The position numbers and the translations under genes are program-made. Positions 17,483-23,897 of a stretch of 27,574 bases of DNA are shown one piece after another. The DNA lies in contig DASVDK010000332.1 of assembly GCA_036381125.1 (NCBI GenBank), forward strand, positions 1-27,574. The letters run 5' to 3'. How positions within the stretch are numbered: the stretch's first letter is position 1; each line of letters begins with the position of its first letter. The notes below the pieces were generated by a model. The model did no database searches. It was not told where the DNA came from and saw only the letters and a program-made list of their open reading frames with translations. Source of the DNA: DASVDK01 sp036381125 [NCBI: Thermodesulfobacteriota bacterium] (GTDB lineage Bacteria; DASVDK01).

Positions 17483-17488
17483 TGCGCC

Positions 17489-18292
17489 GTGGCGCCTCCG
17501 GCACGCACGATCATCACCTTCACGACCGACTTCGGTCTCGTGGACGGCTGGGTGGCGGCCATGAAAGGGGTCGTCCTCTCGCTCGCACCCGACGCCCAGC
17601 TCGTCGACGTGACACACGCCGTGCCGCCGCAGGACGTGCGGGCCGGCGCCTTCGTCCTCGGCACCACCTGGTCCGCCTTCCCCGCCGGCACGATCCACGT
17701 GGCGGTCGTCGACCCTGGCGTCGGCACCGGGCGACGGGGGCTGGCGCTCGAGATGCAGGGACACCGGTTCGTCGGGCCCGACAACGGCCTCTTCACCTTC
17801 CCGCTCCGGATGGCCGAGGCCGCGGGCGCGCCGGTGCGGGCCGTCTCGCTCGATCGCCCCGAGTTCCACGCCGCCGAGGTCAGCGCCACGTTCCACGGCC
17901 GCGACGTGTTCGCGCCGGTGGCCGGTCACCTGGCCGCCGGGCGGGCGCTCGGCGAGCTGGGCTCGGCGATCGACCCCCGGTCGCTCGTGCGTCTCGGCGT
18001 CCAGGCGGCCGGGGCGCGAGGCGAGGTGCTGCACGTGGACCGCTTCGGCAACCTCATCACGAGCCTCGCCCCGCCTCGGACGCCGGCGCGCGTGCGGCTG
18101 CCGGGGGCCGGCCCCGCGGCGGCGGCGCTCCGCCTGGTGCGCACCTTCGCCGACGTCCCGCCGGGCGAGGCCGCGGCCCTCGTCGGCAGCTCCGGGCTCG
18201 TCGAGATCGTCGTGAACCAGGGGCACGCGGCCCAGCGCTTCGCCGCCCGCCGCGGCGATCCCGTTGAGCTGGTGCCGGAGGCGCCGGCGTGA
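17489..18292 (+). CDS. S-adenosyl-L-methionine hydrolase (adenosine-forming), DUF62 family
   Basis: Protein of 267 residues of the SAM hydroxide adenosyltransferase family, which splits SAM into adenosine and methionine using an activated water. The family's Asp-Arg-His set appears as Asp75 and Arg82 in VVDPGVGTGRRG and His136 in TFHGRDVFAP; the 7-residue spacing of the first two matches characterised archaeal members. TFTTDFG at the N-terminus, GPDNGLF and VLHVDRFGNLITS are also diagnostic. It is not a halogenase by context: no halometabolite genes are near. It begins at a GTG without a Shine-Dalgarno sequence and may be leaderless. It shares its last four bases with plsC, so it leads a five-gene cluster. 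Its physiological role in bacteria is not well established. Confidence 0.88.
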   Translation: MAPPARTIITFTTDFGLVDGWVAAMKGVVLSLAPDAQLVDVTHAVPPQDVRAGAFVLGTTWSAFPAGTIHVAVVDPGVGTGRRGLALEMQGHRFVGPDNGLFTFPLRMAEAAGAPVRAVSLDRPEFHAAEVSATFHGRDVFAPVAGHLAAGRALGELGSAIDPRSLVRLGVQAAGARGEVLHVDRFGNLITSLAPPRTPARVRLPGAGPAAAALRLVRTFADVPPGEAAALVGSSGLVEIVVNQGHAAQRFAARRGDPVELVPEAPA

Positions 18293-19029
18293 GCCCTCGC
18301 GCCCTCGCGGTCCTCGTTGCCGAGGTCGCCGTGACGCTGGTGCTCGCGGCCGCGGCGACGCTCCTGCTCCTCGTGCCGGGGACGGTGCCGCTCGTGGACC
18401 GGACGCTCGTGCCGCTCTGGGCGACGCTCGTCCTGCGGCTCGCCGGCGTGCGATTCACCGCGACGCGTGCGGCCGAGCTGCCCGCCGGTCCGGTGGTCTT
18501 CGCCGCCAACCACCGCAGCCACTTCGACATCCCGGTCCTCTGGCTCGCCCTCGGCCGGCCCTTTCGCTTCGTCGCCAAGCGGGAGCTTGCGCGCATCCCG
18601 TTCTTCGGATGGGCGCTGCGCCTGCTCGGCCACGTGATCGTCGACCGGGGCGACAGCGCGGCGGCGCAGGCCACGATGGCGCGCGCGGTCGACCGGGTGC
18701 GCGGCGGCGTCTCGGTGCTCGTCTTCCCGGAGGGGACCCGGGGCGAGCCCTCGCGGTTCGCGCACGAGCCGGTCGCCCCCTTCAAGAAGGGGGGCATCAT
18801 CCTCGCCATCCAGGCGGGCGTGCCGATCGTACCGGTGGCGATCGCCGGCACGGAGCGGATCCTGCCGAAGCACGCCATCGCCATCCGGCCGGGCGAGGTG
18901 CGGGTCGCGATCGGGAAGCCCATCCCCACGACCGGCCTCACCGAGGCGGACCGCACCCGGCTCACCGAGGAGGTGCGCGCCGCCATCGCCGCCGCCCTCG
19001 ATCCGGCGTCGGCGGGGGTCGGCGGATGA
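18289..19029 (+). CDS. plsC: 1-acyl-sn-glycerol-3-phosphate acyltransferase (PlsC family)
   Basis: Membrane-associated acyltransferase of 246 residues that would acylate lysophosphatidic acid in phospholipid synthesis. The catalytic HX4D motif is His75-Asp80 in NHRSHFD, and the substrate motif FPEGTRG begins at residue 146. A third block, FKKGG, and VPIVPVAIAGTE follow in the usual order. One or two N-terminal helices (about residues 5-30) anchor it. The GTG overlaps the SAM-hydrolase stop as GTGA, and its own TGA overlaps the next ATG. Specific acceptor lipids in this family vary, so another lysolipid is possible. Confidence 0.9.
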   Translation: MSPRALAVLVAEVAVTLVLAAAATLLLLVPGTVPLVDRTLVPLWATLVLRLAGVRFTATRAAELPAGPVVFAANHRSHFDIPVLWLALGRPFRFVAKRELARIPFFGWALRLLGHVIVDRGDSAAAQATMARAVDRVRGGVSVLVFPEGTRGEPSRFAHEPVAPFKKGGIILAIQAGVPIVPVAIAGTERILPKHAIAIRPGEVRVAIGKPIPTTGLTEADRTRLTEEVRAAIAAALDPASAGVGG

Positions 19030-19331
19030 GCCGACGCGGCTCCCGGGCCGAGCTGCCGGTCGAGGTCGAGATCCTCAAGGAGAAGGCCAGCGCGCTCGGT
19101 CGGGTGGGCGAGCGTCTCGACGGGTCGCTGGCGCGACTGGCCGACCTGGCGGCCCGGATCGCCGAGGCCGGCCCGGACGCCAGGGCCGCGCTCGTCGACG
19201 AGTACCGCGCGGAGCGGGCGCGGGCGCGCGAGTTGCGGTACTACCTCGTGGTCCAGCGCGAGGCGCTCGGCCTGCGGCGCCACGCGGACGTGGACCGCGC
19301 GTACCCGTTGCCGCCCGACATCCCCGAGTGA
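19026..19331 (+). CDS. Small hypothetical helical protein
   Basis: Protein of 101 residues starting at the ATG inside ATGA at the plsC stop. It is predicted helical and charged: VEVEILKEKASALGRVGERLDGSLARLADLAARI looks like a coiled coil, then ARAALVDEYRAERARARELRYYLVVQREALG forms a second helix, ending in a Pro-rich tail (YPLPPDIPE). The two-helix hairpin form suggests a small oligomerising adaptor. I recognise no family. Translational coupling to plsC and 13-base spacing to the PilZ regulator suggest that it works with one of these, but nothing in the sequence says which. The dense overlap and biased third positions make a real gene likely. Confidence 0.72.
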   Translation: MSRRGSRAELPVEVEILKEKASALGRVGERLDGSLARLADLAARIAEAGPDARAALVDEYRAERARARELRYYLVVQREALGLRRHADVDRAYPLPPDIPE

Positions 19332-19344
19332 CCGAGGGCCCGTC

Positions 19345-20082
19345 ATGAGCACCAAGGTGTTGCTGGTCGACGACGTGAAGTTCTTCCTGGAGCTGGAGCG
19401 GTCGTTCCTCGACCGGGAGGGGTTCGAGGTCCTCGTGGCGGACAGCGGGCCGGCCGCGCTCGTGACGGCGCGCCAGGAGCGCCCCGACCTCGTGCTCCTC
19501 GACCTCAACATGCCGGTGATGAGCGGCGACGAGGTCTGCCGCGCCCTCAAGCGCGACCCGCAGACCGGGCGGATCCCGGTGATCATGGTCACGTCGGGGC
19601 AGAAGGAGGAGGACCTCGAGCGCTGCCGCGCCGCCGGCTGCGACGGCTTCCTGCGCAAGCCGCTCAACCAGATCGAGCTGCTCGAGACGATCGGGCGGTT
19701 CCTCAAGGCCCAGGCCCGCGTGGCCCCACGGATCCCGGTTCGCGTTCCGGTGACGCTGGTCGTCCTCGGCAAGGACCGCGCGCCGGCCGGCGCCCCCGTC
19801 GAGGCGACCACGGTCGACGCGAGCACCGGGGGGCTCTACGTGGAGCTGCTCGAGCCGCCGGCGCTCGGGACGCCGGTCTCGGTGACCTTCACGTTGCCGG
19901 AGTTCACCGCGCCGGTCCGCGCGCAGGCGGTGGTCGTGTGGGTGAACCGGCCCTTCGACAAGCTGAAGGGGACCGTCCCGGCAGGGATGGGGCTCAGGTT
20001 CGTGGATCTGCCCCCCAGCGTCAAAGGGGTGCTCGAGCTGTTCGTGAGCCGCAGCCTCGCGGCCCGCAGGGGGAAGTCCTGA
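19345..20082 (+). CDS. Response regulator receiver-PilZ fusion protein
   Basis: Protein of 245 residues joining a phosphoacceptor domain (1-120) to a c-di-GMP-binding PilZ domain (125-235). The receiver has the acidic pair Asp9-Asp10, phosphorylation site Asp53 in LLDLNMP, Thr83 and Lys105. The PilZ part shows RIPVR (Arg129 and Arg133, the RxxxR motif) and DASTGG (158-163, the DxSxxG motif), so it should be able to bind c-di-GMP. No output domain follows, so it likely acts by protein contact; similar fusions are common in myxobacteria. No histidine kinase or diguanylate cyclase is in the window. It abuts surE with no gap. Confidence 0.9.
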   Translation: MSTKVLLVDDVKFFLELERSFLDREGFEVLVADSGPAALVTARQERPDLVLLDLNMPVMSGDEVCRALKRDPQTGRIPVIMVTSGQKEEDLERCRAAGCDGFLRKPLNQIELLETIGRFLKAQARVAPRIPVRVPVTLVVLGKDRAPAGAPVEATTVDASTGGLYVELLEPPALGTPVSVTFTLPEFTAPVRAQAVVVWVNRPFDKLKGTVPAGMGLRFVDLPPSVKGVLELFVSRSLAARRGKS

Positions 20083-20883
20083 ATGCGCATCCTGGTGAGC
20101 AACGACGACGGCATCAACTCCAAGGGCATCCGGCTCCTCGCCGCCGAGCTGCGAAAGCTCGGCGAGGTGACCGTCGTGGCCCCCGACGCCGAGCGGAGCG
20201 CGGTCGGGCACGCCATCACGCTCTCCGATCCGCTCCGCGTGAAGGAGGTCCGGGAAGACGGGGAGCTCTTCGGGTACGCCGTCAACGGCACCCCGGCCGA
20301 CTGCGTGAAGATTGCCATCAACGCGCTCCTGCCCGAGCCGCCCGAGCTGGTGGTCTCCGGCGTGAACCTCGGCGCGAACGTGGCGACCGACATCATCTAC
20401 TCGGGGACCGTGTCGGCCGCCACCGAGGGGACCATCATGGGCGTGCCGTCCATCGCGGTCTCCCTCAACACCTTCGTGAACCCGGACTTCCAGCCGGCCG
20501 CCCGCTTCGCCCGCCTCCTCGCCCAGGAGGTCCACACGCGCGGCCTGCCGCAGGGAACGCTCCTCAACGTCAACGTCCCGAACCTCCCGTGGGATCAGAT
20601 CGTCGGCGTGGTGGTCGTGCGCCAGGGACGGAGCCGGTTCGTCGAGACCTTCCACAAGCGGATCGACCCCCGGAACAACACCTACTACTGGCAGGCCGGC
20701 GAGATGGTCGTCATCGAGGAGGGCGAGGACGTCGACGTCGCCGCGCTCCGCGCGGGCAACATCACCGTCACGCCGATCCACTACGACCTCACCAACTACG
20801 CCGAGCTCGAGAACCTCAAGCGGTGGAACCTCGGGGCCCTCGTCCACGGCGACGAGAAGGTCAAAAAATTGCGCACGCGGTAG
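20083..20883 (+). CDS. surE: 5'/3'-nucleotidase SurE
   Basis: Survival protein SurE, a metal-dependent nucleoside 5'-monophosphate phosphatase, 266 residues. The metal site is formed by Asp8-Asp9 in ILVSNDDG, Ser39 in PDAERSAVGHAIT and Asn95 in VSGVNLGAN. The GYAVNGTPADCVKIA and YSGTVSAATEG segments are also diagnostic. The ATG follows the previous TGA directly, with GCAGGGGGAAG as ribosome site. In many bacteria surE lies beside pcm or nlpD; here it instead closes a cluster of SAM hydrolase, plsC, a small protein and a PilZ regulator. A T5 run at 20885-20889 follows the stop but has no convincing stem. Confidence 0.95.
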   Translation: MRILVSNDDGINSKGIRLLAAELRKLGEVTVVAPDAERSAVGHAITLSDPLRVKEVREDGELFGYAVNGTPADCVKIAINALLPEPPELVVSGVNLGANVATDIIYSGTVSAATEGTIMGVPSIAVSLNTFVNPDFQPAARFARLLAQEVHTRGLPQGTLLNVNVPNLPWDQIVGVVVVRQGRSRFVETFHKRIDPRNNTYYWQAGEMVVIEEGEDVDVAALRAGNITVTPIHYDLTNYAELENLKRWNLGALVHGDEKVKKLRTR

Positions 20884-20892
20884 CTTTTTCTC

Positions 20893-20920
20893 TTGCGTCC
20901 GCGCGAGACCTCGTGATAAT
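20893..20920 (+). promoter_or_regulatory. Promoter-like element for structured leader and Lys-rich micro-gene
   Basis: TTGCGT (20893-20898) and GATAAT (20915-20920) are 16 bases apart. The -10 matches five of six consensus bases and stands in a local AT-rich patch. Transcription from about 20927 would give a leader of about 257 bases. Confidence 0.5.
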
Positions 20921-20926
20921 TCGACG

Positions 20927-21183
20927 GACAGGGTAACGTTCGTGTCCCTCAACGCTCGATGTCGTAACCACACCGAGCATCGGACACGGAAGGGACTCCA
21001 GAGCTGCTCGCACCCCGCAGCGTCGCCAGGTGAATGCGAAGGCGACCCGGGACAGCGCAACCCGAGGAGAGGCCTCGAGGCGAGCGGCGCCCAGGGTGAC
21101 GTGGAGCGACGGGCACCCAGGGTTCGGTAGGCCTCTCGTGATGCAGATGTCGTCGGAGTTGTGGCCGAAAGGAGGTGATCGAC
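20927..21183 (+). ncRNA. Candidate structured 5' leader or small RNA
   Basis: The gap of 300 bases between surE and the micro-gene contains no credible protein. It does contain long inverted repeats. CGTGTCC (20941-20947) pairs with GGACACG (20982-20988) and encloses GCTCG/CGAGC (20954-20958 with 20974-20978). GAGAGGCCT (21067-21075) pairs with AGGCCTCTC (21129-21137) over nine bases and encloses GGGTG/CACCC (21094-21098 with 21114-21118). CCCAGGGT also occurs twice as a direct repeat (from 21090 and 21116). A promoter stands at the left end and a very strong ribosome site at the right end. I recognise no known riboswitch. It may be the regulatory leader of the micro-gene or a separate small RNA. 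Confidence 0.4.
21167..21180 (+). promoter_or_regulatory. Extended Shine-Dalgarno sequence, 14 bases
   Basis: GAAAGGAGGTGATC is the exact complement of the usual 3' end of bacterial 16S rRNA (GATCACCTCCTTTC). The GGAGG core ends eight bases before the ATG at 21184. No other gene in the window has a match this long, so very efficient or specially controlled initiation is likely. Confidence 0.8.
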
Positions 21184-21261
21184 ATGCCGGCGAAGAAGTC
21201 CTCGGCCAAGAAGTCGACCGCGAAGAAGTCGACGGCCAAGAAGAGCACGAAGAAGAAGTAA
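21184..21261 (+). CDS. 25-residue Lys-rich repeat peptide
   Basis: The short reading frame encodes 11 Lys, 5 Ser, 4 Ala and 3 Thr after Met-Pro. Its core is four pentads of the form AKKS(S/T), encoded by four 15-base units at 21190-21249, ending in Lys-Lys-Lys and TAA. It has a 14-base Shine-Dalgarno sequence, its own upstream promoter-like element and a long hairpin starting nine bases after the stop, so translation is likely. The composition recalls histone H1-type tails and the Lys-rich tails of some bacterial nucleoid proteins, suggesting nucleic-acid or polyphosphate binding. Alternatively, since thrB follows, the Lys and Thr codons could make it a leader peptide sensing aspartate-family amino acids. 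Neither role is demonstrated. Confidence 0.7.
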   Translation: MPAKKSSAKKSTAKKSTAKKSTKKK

Positions 21262-21269
21262 TGCTCCTG

Positions 21270-21342
21270 GGGGCGGGGACCCCCGAATCGTCGGCTCCCC
21301 CGGCACAGGCCGGCAGACGGGAGCCGCACCGGTCCCCGCCCC
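21270..21342 (+). terminator. Large nested hairpin between micro-gene and thrB
   Basis: Three perfect stems are nested: GGGGCGGGGACC/GGTCCCCGCCCC (21270-21281 with 21331-21342), CGGCTCCC/GGGAGCCG (21292-21299 with 21319-21326) and CCGGC/GCCGG (21300-21304 with 21309-21313) closing an ACAG loop. That makes 25 base pairs. Only CTTT follows, so it is either a U-poor terminator, a message-stabilising end or an attenuator ahead of thrB. The remaining 80 bases to thrB show nothing else clear. Confidence 0.6.
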
Positions 21343-21422
21343 GACTTTCCCCCCGGACCCGACTCACTCCTGCGATGCTGCCGGACGCCACACCCAGAGG
21401 GCCCGAGAGGCCCGAGCCCGAC

Positions 21423-22337
21423 ATGGTTCGCGTGCGTGTCCCTGCCTCGTCCGCCAACCTCGGCCCCGGGTTCGACGCCATCGGCCTCGCCCTCGGCCTG
21501 TTCAACACCATCGTCGCCGAGCGGGCGCCCGTCTGGGAGATCGACGGGGAGCGGGACGAGGCCCGTCTCGCGGCGCATCCGGCCTACCGGGGCGCCCGGC
21601 GCGCCCTCGAGTGGCTCGAGGCGCGCGGCCTTCGCCCGCGCGGCGGGGGGCCGGCCCTTGCCATCCGCCAGCGCAACGAGATCCCGGCCGCTCGGGGCGG
21701 CCTCGGCAACAGCGCCACGGCCGTCGTCGGCGGCCTCGTCGCCGCCGGCTGCCTCGCCGGCCACCCCCTCTCCGACGCGGAGCTGCTCGACCTCGCGACC
21801 GAGGTCGAGGGCCACCCGGACAACGCCGCGGCCGCGGTCCTCGGCGGCTTCGTCGTGGCGGTGCGGACCGAGCGGGGGGTCGTCGCGCGGCGGCTGCCGC
21901 TCGTGAACCCGCCCCGTGTCGTCCTCGGCATCCCGGCCACGCAGGTCGACACGACGTGGGCGCGAGCCCGCCTGCCGGCGTCCGTCCCCTTCGCGGATGC
22001 CGCGTTCACGGTGAGCCGGGCCGTCCTGCTCGTGGCGGCCCTCGCCTCCGGCGATCACGCCTGTCTCGCGGCCGCCATGGAGGACCGCCTGCACACCCCC
22101 TACCGCTCGTCCCTGGTCCCCGGCCTCGACGCGGCCCTCGCCGCGGCGCGCGAGGCCGGCGCGCTCGGCGCGGCGATCTCCGGCTCCGGCCCCACGGTCA
22201 TCGCCTTCGTCCCGCCAGGCTCCCCGGACCTCGAACGATCGATCGGCGGCGCGATGGCCGGTGCCTTCGGCCGCCATGGGCTCCCCTGCGAGGTCCGGGT
22301 CGTCGACATCGAGCCCACGGGCGCGACCGTCATCTGA
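21423..22337 (+). CDS. thrB: Homoserine kinase (ThrB, GHMP kinase family)
   Basis: Cytoplasmic kinase of 304 residues that phosphorylates homoserine in threonine synthesis. The ATG at 21423 gives the standard start MVRVRVPASSANLGPGFDAIG; an in-frame ATG at 21375 and the longer frame to 21030 would add unrelated residues. The ATP loop appears as EIPAARGGLGNSATAVVGG, where Asn replaces the Ser of the usual GLGSSA; EVEGHPDNAAAAVLGGF and the late ISGSGPTVIAF (GHMP motif 3) are normal. Neither thrA, thrC nor hom is adjacent. The large hairpin and Lys/Thr-rich peptide upstream may control it. Another GHMP kinase is less likely given the overall match. Confidence 0.9.
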   Translation: MVRVRVPASSANLGPGFDAIGLALGLFNTIVAERAPVWEIDGERDEARLAAHPAYRGARRALEWLEARGLRPRGGGPALAIRQRNEIPAARGGLGNSATAVVGGLVAAGCLAGHPLSDAELLDLATEVEGHPDNAAAAVLGGFVVAVRTERGVVARRLPLVNPPRVVLGIPATQVDTTWARARLPASVPFADAAFTVSRAVLLVAALASGDHACLAAAMEDRLHTPYRSSLVPGLDAALAAAREAGALGAAISGSGPTVIAFVPPGSPDLERSIGGAMAGAFGRHGLPCEVRVVDIEPTGATVI

Positions 22338-22404
22338 CCGCTCCCCTCCGCGGGCGGCTCACGCGGCCCGTGGCGCCCGCGGTGCGGCACGGCCCGCCGC
22401 GCGC

Positions 22405-22433
22405 TTGACTCGGCGCGCGGGGCCTGATAGACG
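22405..22433 (+). promoter_or_regulatory. Promoter placing transcription start at the ATG
   Basis: TTGACT (22405-22410) and TAGACG (22428-22433) are 17 bases apart. The -10 ends seven bases before the ATG at 22441, with no ribosome site between, so the transcript would be leaderless or nearly so. Confidence 0.5.
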
Positions 22434-22440
22434 CCGGGCC

Positions 22441-23493
22441 ATGCGGCAGCGCGGCGAGGCCGTCCACCTCCTCGGCGATCTCATCACGTTCACCATCAAG
22501 CGGGCCGACGTGCGGACCGCCAACCTCGCGATCGACCGCCTCGGCGATCGCCTGGAGGCGATCGCGCGGGATGACCTCCCACGGGCGTCCGGCTCGGCGG
22601 AGGTCTTCGCCGACGAGGTGGCCTACCACGCCGCGCACCTCGCGCGGGCCTGCCTCGAGGTGCGGGACGAGGAGAACCTCGAGGCGGTCGTGCGGATGGT
22701 GGAGCGGATCGCCGTGGCGCTCCTCGAGACCGGTCACGGGTCGGCGGCCGCACCGCTGGTGAGCCATCTCGTCTCGCTGGGTCGCGAGCTGGTCCGCCGG
22801 GCGGAGGGCGGCAGCCTCCTGGCGGTCGCCGCCGCGCTGGAGCGAGCGGGGCGCACGCTCGGCGACGACCCGGCCGCCCAACTGCTCGACCCGGTGGCCT
22901 CGGGGCTCGGCGTCCTCGGCGTGCTGGCCGCGGACCAGCGCTTCGAGGCCGATTCGCTCGACCCGACGGGCGGCACGGCGGCCGACCCGGTGCGCGCGGT
23001 CCTCGAGGCGCTCGAGCGGCTCGCGCGCCTCGCGGTCGCACGCGGCCTCGAGGCCGGGGCCGCCGCCGCGCTCGCCGCCGTCTCGGCCGTGGGGCGCGCG
23101 ATCGCCGGGAGCGCCGCGTCCGGCTCGGCGGGTCAGGCTGCCGCCGTCCTGCGGGGCGTGGCCGAAACCGCGGCCCTCGCGGGGCGTGCCGCGCCGGTGG
23201 CGGCGGCGCTCCCGGCGCTTGCCGACCTGGCCGAGGCGGGCCGGCGGCTCGACCGACCGGACGTCGTCGAGGCGGCGCTGCGGGCGCTCGCCGCGCTGGG
23301 CGAGACGCTCGAGACCCACGCGGTGACCCTCGGCGATGGGACGGACGGCGCCGCCGCGTGCGCGCGCCGCCTGCGGGAGGCGGGCGACGGCTACGAGTAC
23401 CTGGTCGCGCGCGCGCTGCGCGCGGCCGGGGAGGGGACCTTCCGTCGCCGGTTCCAGGGCGGCACGGCGCCGGCGGGGCCGCACGGCCGGTAG
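22441..23493 (+). CDS. Unrecognised alanine-rich helical protein
   Basis: Protein of 350 residues with no signal peptide, clear membrane span or known motif. Residues 1-60 (HLLGDLITFTIKRADVRTAN, then LAIDRLGDRLEAIARDDLP) resemble a folded, less biased domain that may be predicted to follow DUF2254-like soluble tails; I cannot confirm that. The remainder is Ala/Leu/Gly-rich and strongly helical, with repeated helix pairs such as LLAVAAALERAGRTL, VRAVLEALERLARLAVA and LEAGAAAALAAVSAVG, recalling alpha-solenoid repeats. Transcription appears to start at the ATG. The HIT gene follows after 35 bases. Codon use agrees with its neighbours, so it is a real gene, but its function is unknown. Confidence 0.75.
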   Translation: MRQRGEAVHLLGDLITFTIKRADVRTANLAIDRLGDRLEAIARDDLPRASGSAEVFADEVAYHAAHLARACLEVRDEENLEAVVRMVERIAVALLETGHGSAAAPLVSHLVSLGRELVRRAEGGSLLAVAAALERAGRTLGDDPAAQLLDPVASGLGVLGVLAADQRFEADSLDPTGGTAADPVRAVLEALERLARLAVARGLEAGAAAALAAVSAVGRAIAGSAASGSAGQAAAVLRGVAETAALAGRAAPVAAALPALADLAEAGRRLDRPDVVEAALRALAALGETLETHAVTLGDGTDGAAACARRLREAGDGYEYLVARALRAAGEGTFRRRFQGGTAPAGPHGR

Positions 23494-23496
23494 CGC

Positions 23497-23502
23497 TACA
23501 CT
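23497..23502 (+). promoter_or_regulatory. -10-like TACACT before the HIT gene
   Basis: TACACT stands 26 bases before the HIT start codon in GCGCTACACTGACC. No good -35 is present. It could support separate expression of the HIT/AcuC pair. Evidence is weak. Confidence 0.25.
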
Positions 23503-23528
23503 GACCGGGCGCACCCGGAGGGAGACTC

Positions 23529-23882
23529 ATGACGACCGCGCCCGCCGACTGCATCTTCTGCAAGATCGTCCGGAAGGAGATCCCCGCGACGGTGGTCCAC
23601 GAGGACTCGCGGCTCCTCGCCTTCGAGGACATCCGCCCCCAGGCCCCGGTCCACCTCCTCGTCATCCCGAAGCGCCACGTGACGAGCCTCGACGACCTCA
23701 CCGACGCCGACGCCGACCTGGTCGGCGCCATCGCCCTCCTCGGGGCCCGCCTCGCGCGCGAGCGCGGCGTGGCCGAGTCGGGCTACCGGTTCCTCACCAA
23801 CGTGAATCGCGACGGGGGCCAGGTGGTCTTCCACCTCCACTTCCACGTGATCGGGGGCCGGCGCCTCGGGCCGATGGCCTAG
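23529..23882 (+). CDS. HIT family nucleotide hydrolase (HinT-like)
   Basis: Protein of 117 residues, the standard length for HinT-type purine nucleoside phosphoramidases. The N-terminal CIFCKIVRKEIPATVVHED, the central PVHLLVIPKRHV and the catalytic histidine triad HLHFHVIGG (His102, His104, His106) are complete. Family members hydrolyse AMP-lysine and related phosphoramidates. The ATG follows CGGAGGGAG at a good distance. The Cys8-Cys11 pair could contribute to a zinc site seen in some members, but its partner residues are not obvious. The AcuC-like gene follows after 15 bases, probably in the same transcript; pairing of the two activities is suggestive for lysine modification chemistry but unproven. 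Confidence 0.95.
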   Translation: MTTAPADCIFCKIVRKEIPATVVHEDSRLLAFEDIRPQAPVHLLVIPKRHVTSLDDLTDADADLVGAIALLGARLARERGVAESGYRFLTNVNRDGGQVVFHLHFHVIGGRRLGPMA

Positions 23883-23897
23883 CACGCGGAGGCCGCG

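Noticed and set aside
20864-20889. Terminator directly after surE, from the A-run and T5 run
   Set aside because: The GC part between the runs pairs over only two or three bases, so there is no convincing stem.
20942-21130. 62-codon frame inside the leader of the micro-gene
   Set aside because: No ribosome site, a composition full of Arg, Cys, His and Gly unlike neighbours, and it overlaps the inverted repeats.
21167-21180. Possible 3' end of a 16S rRNA gene on the minus strand, because of the perfect match to its tail
   Set aside because: The bases before it on the minus strand do not match the conserved helix 45 region, so it is an extended ribosome site, not an rRNA end.
21190-21249. Short tandem repeat as a CRISPR-like or satellite array
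   Set aside because: The 15-base units are in-frame codons for AKKS(S/T) with synonymous variation, and there are no spacers.
21262-21422. Known riboswitch or T-box ahead of thrB
   Set aside because: I see none of the conserved cores; the region is dominated by the nested hairpin and a C-rich linker.
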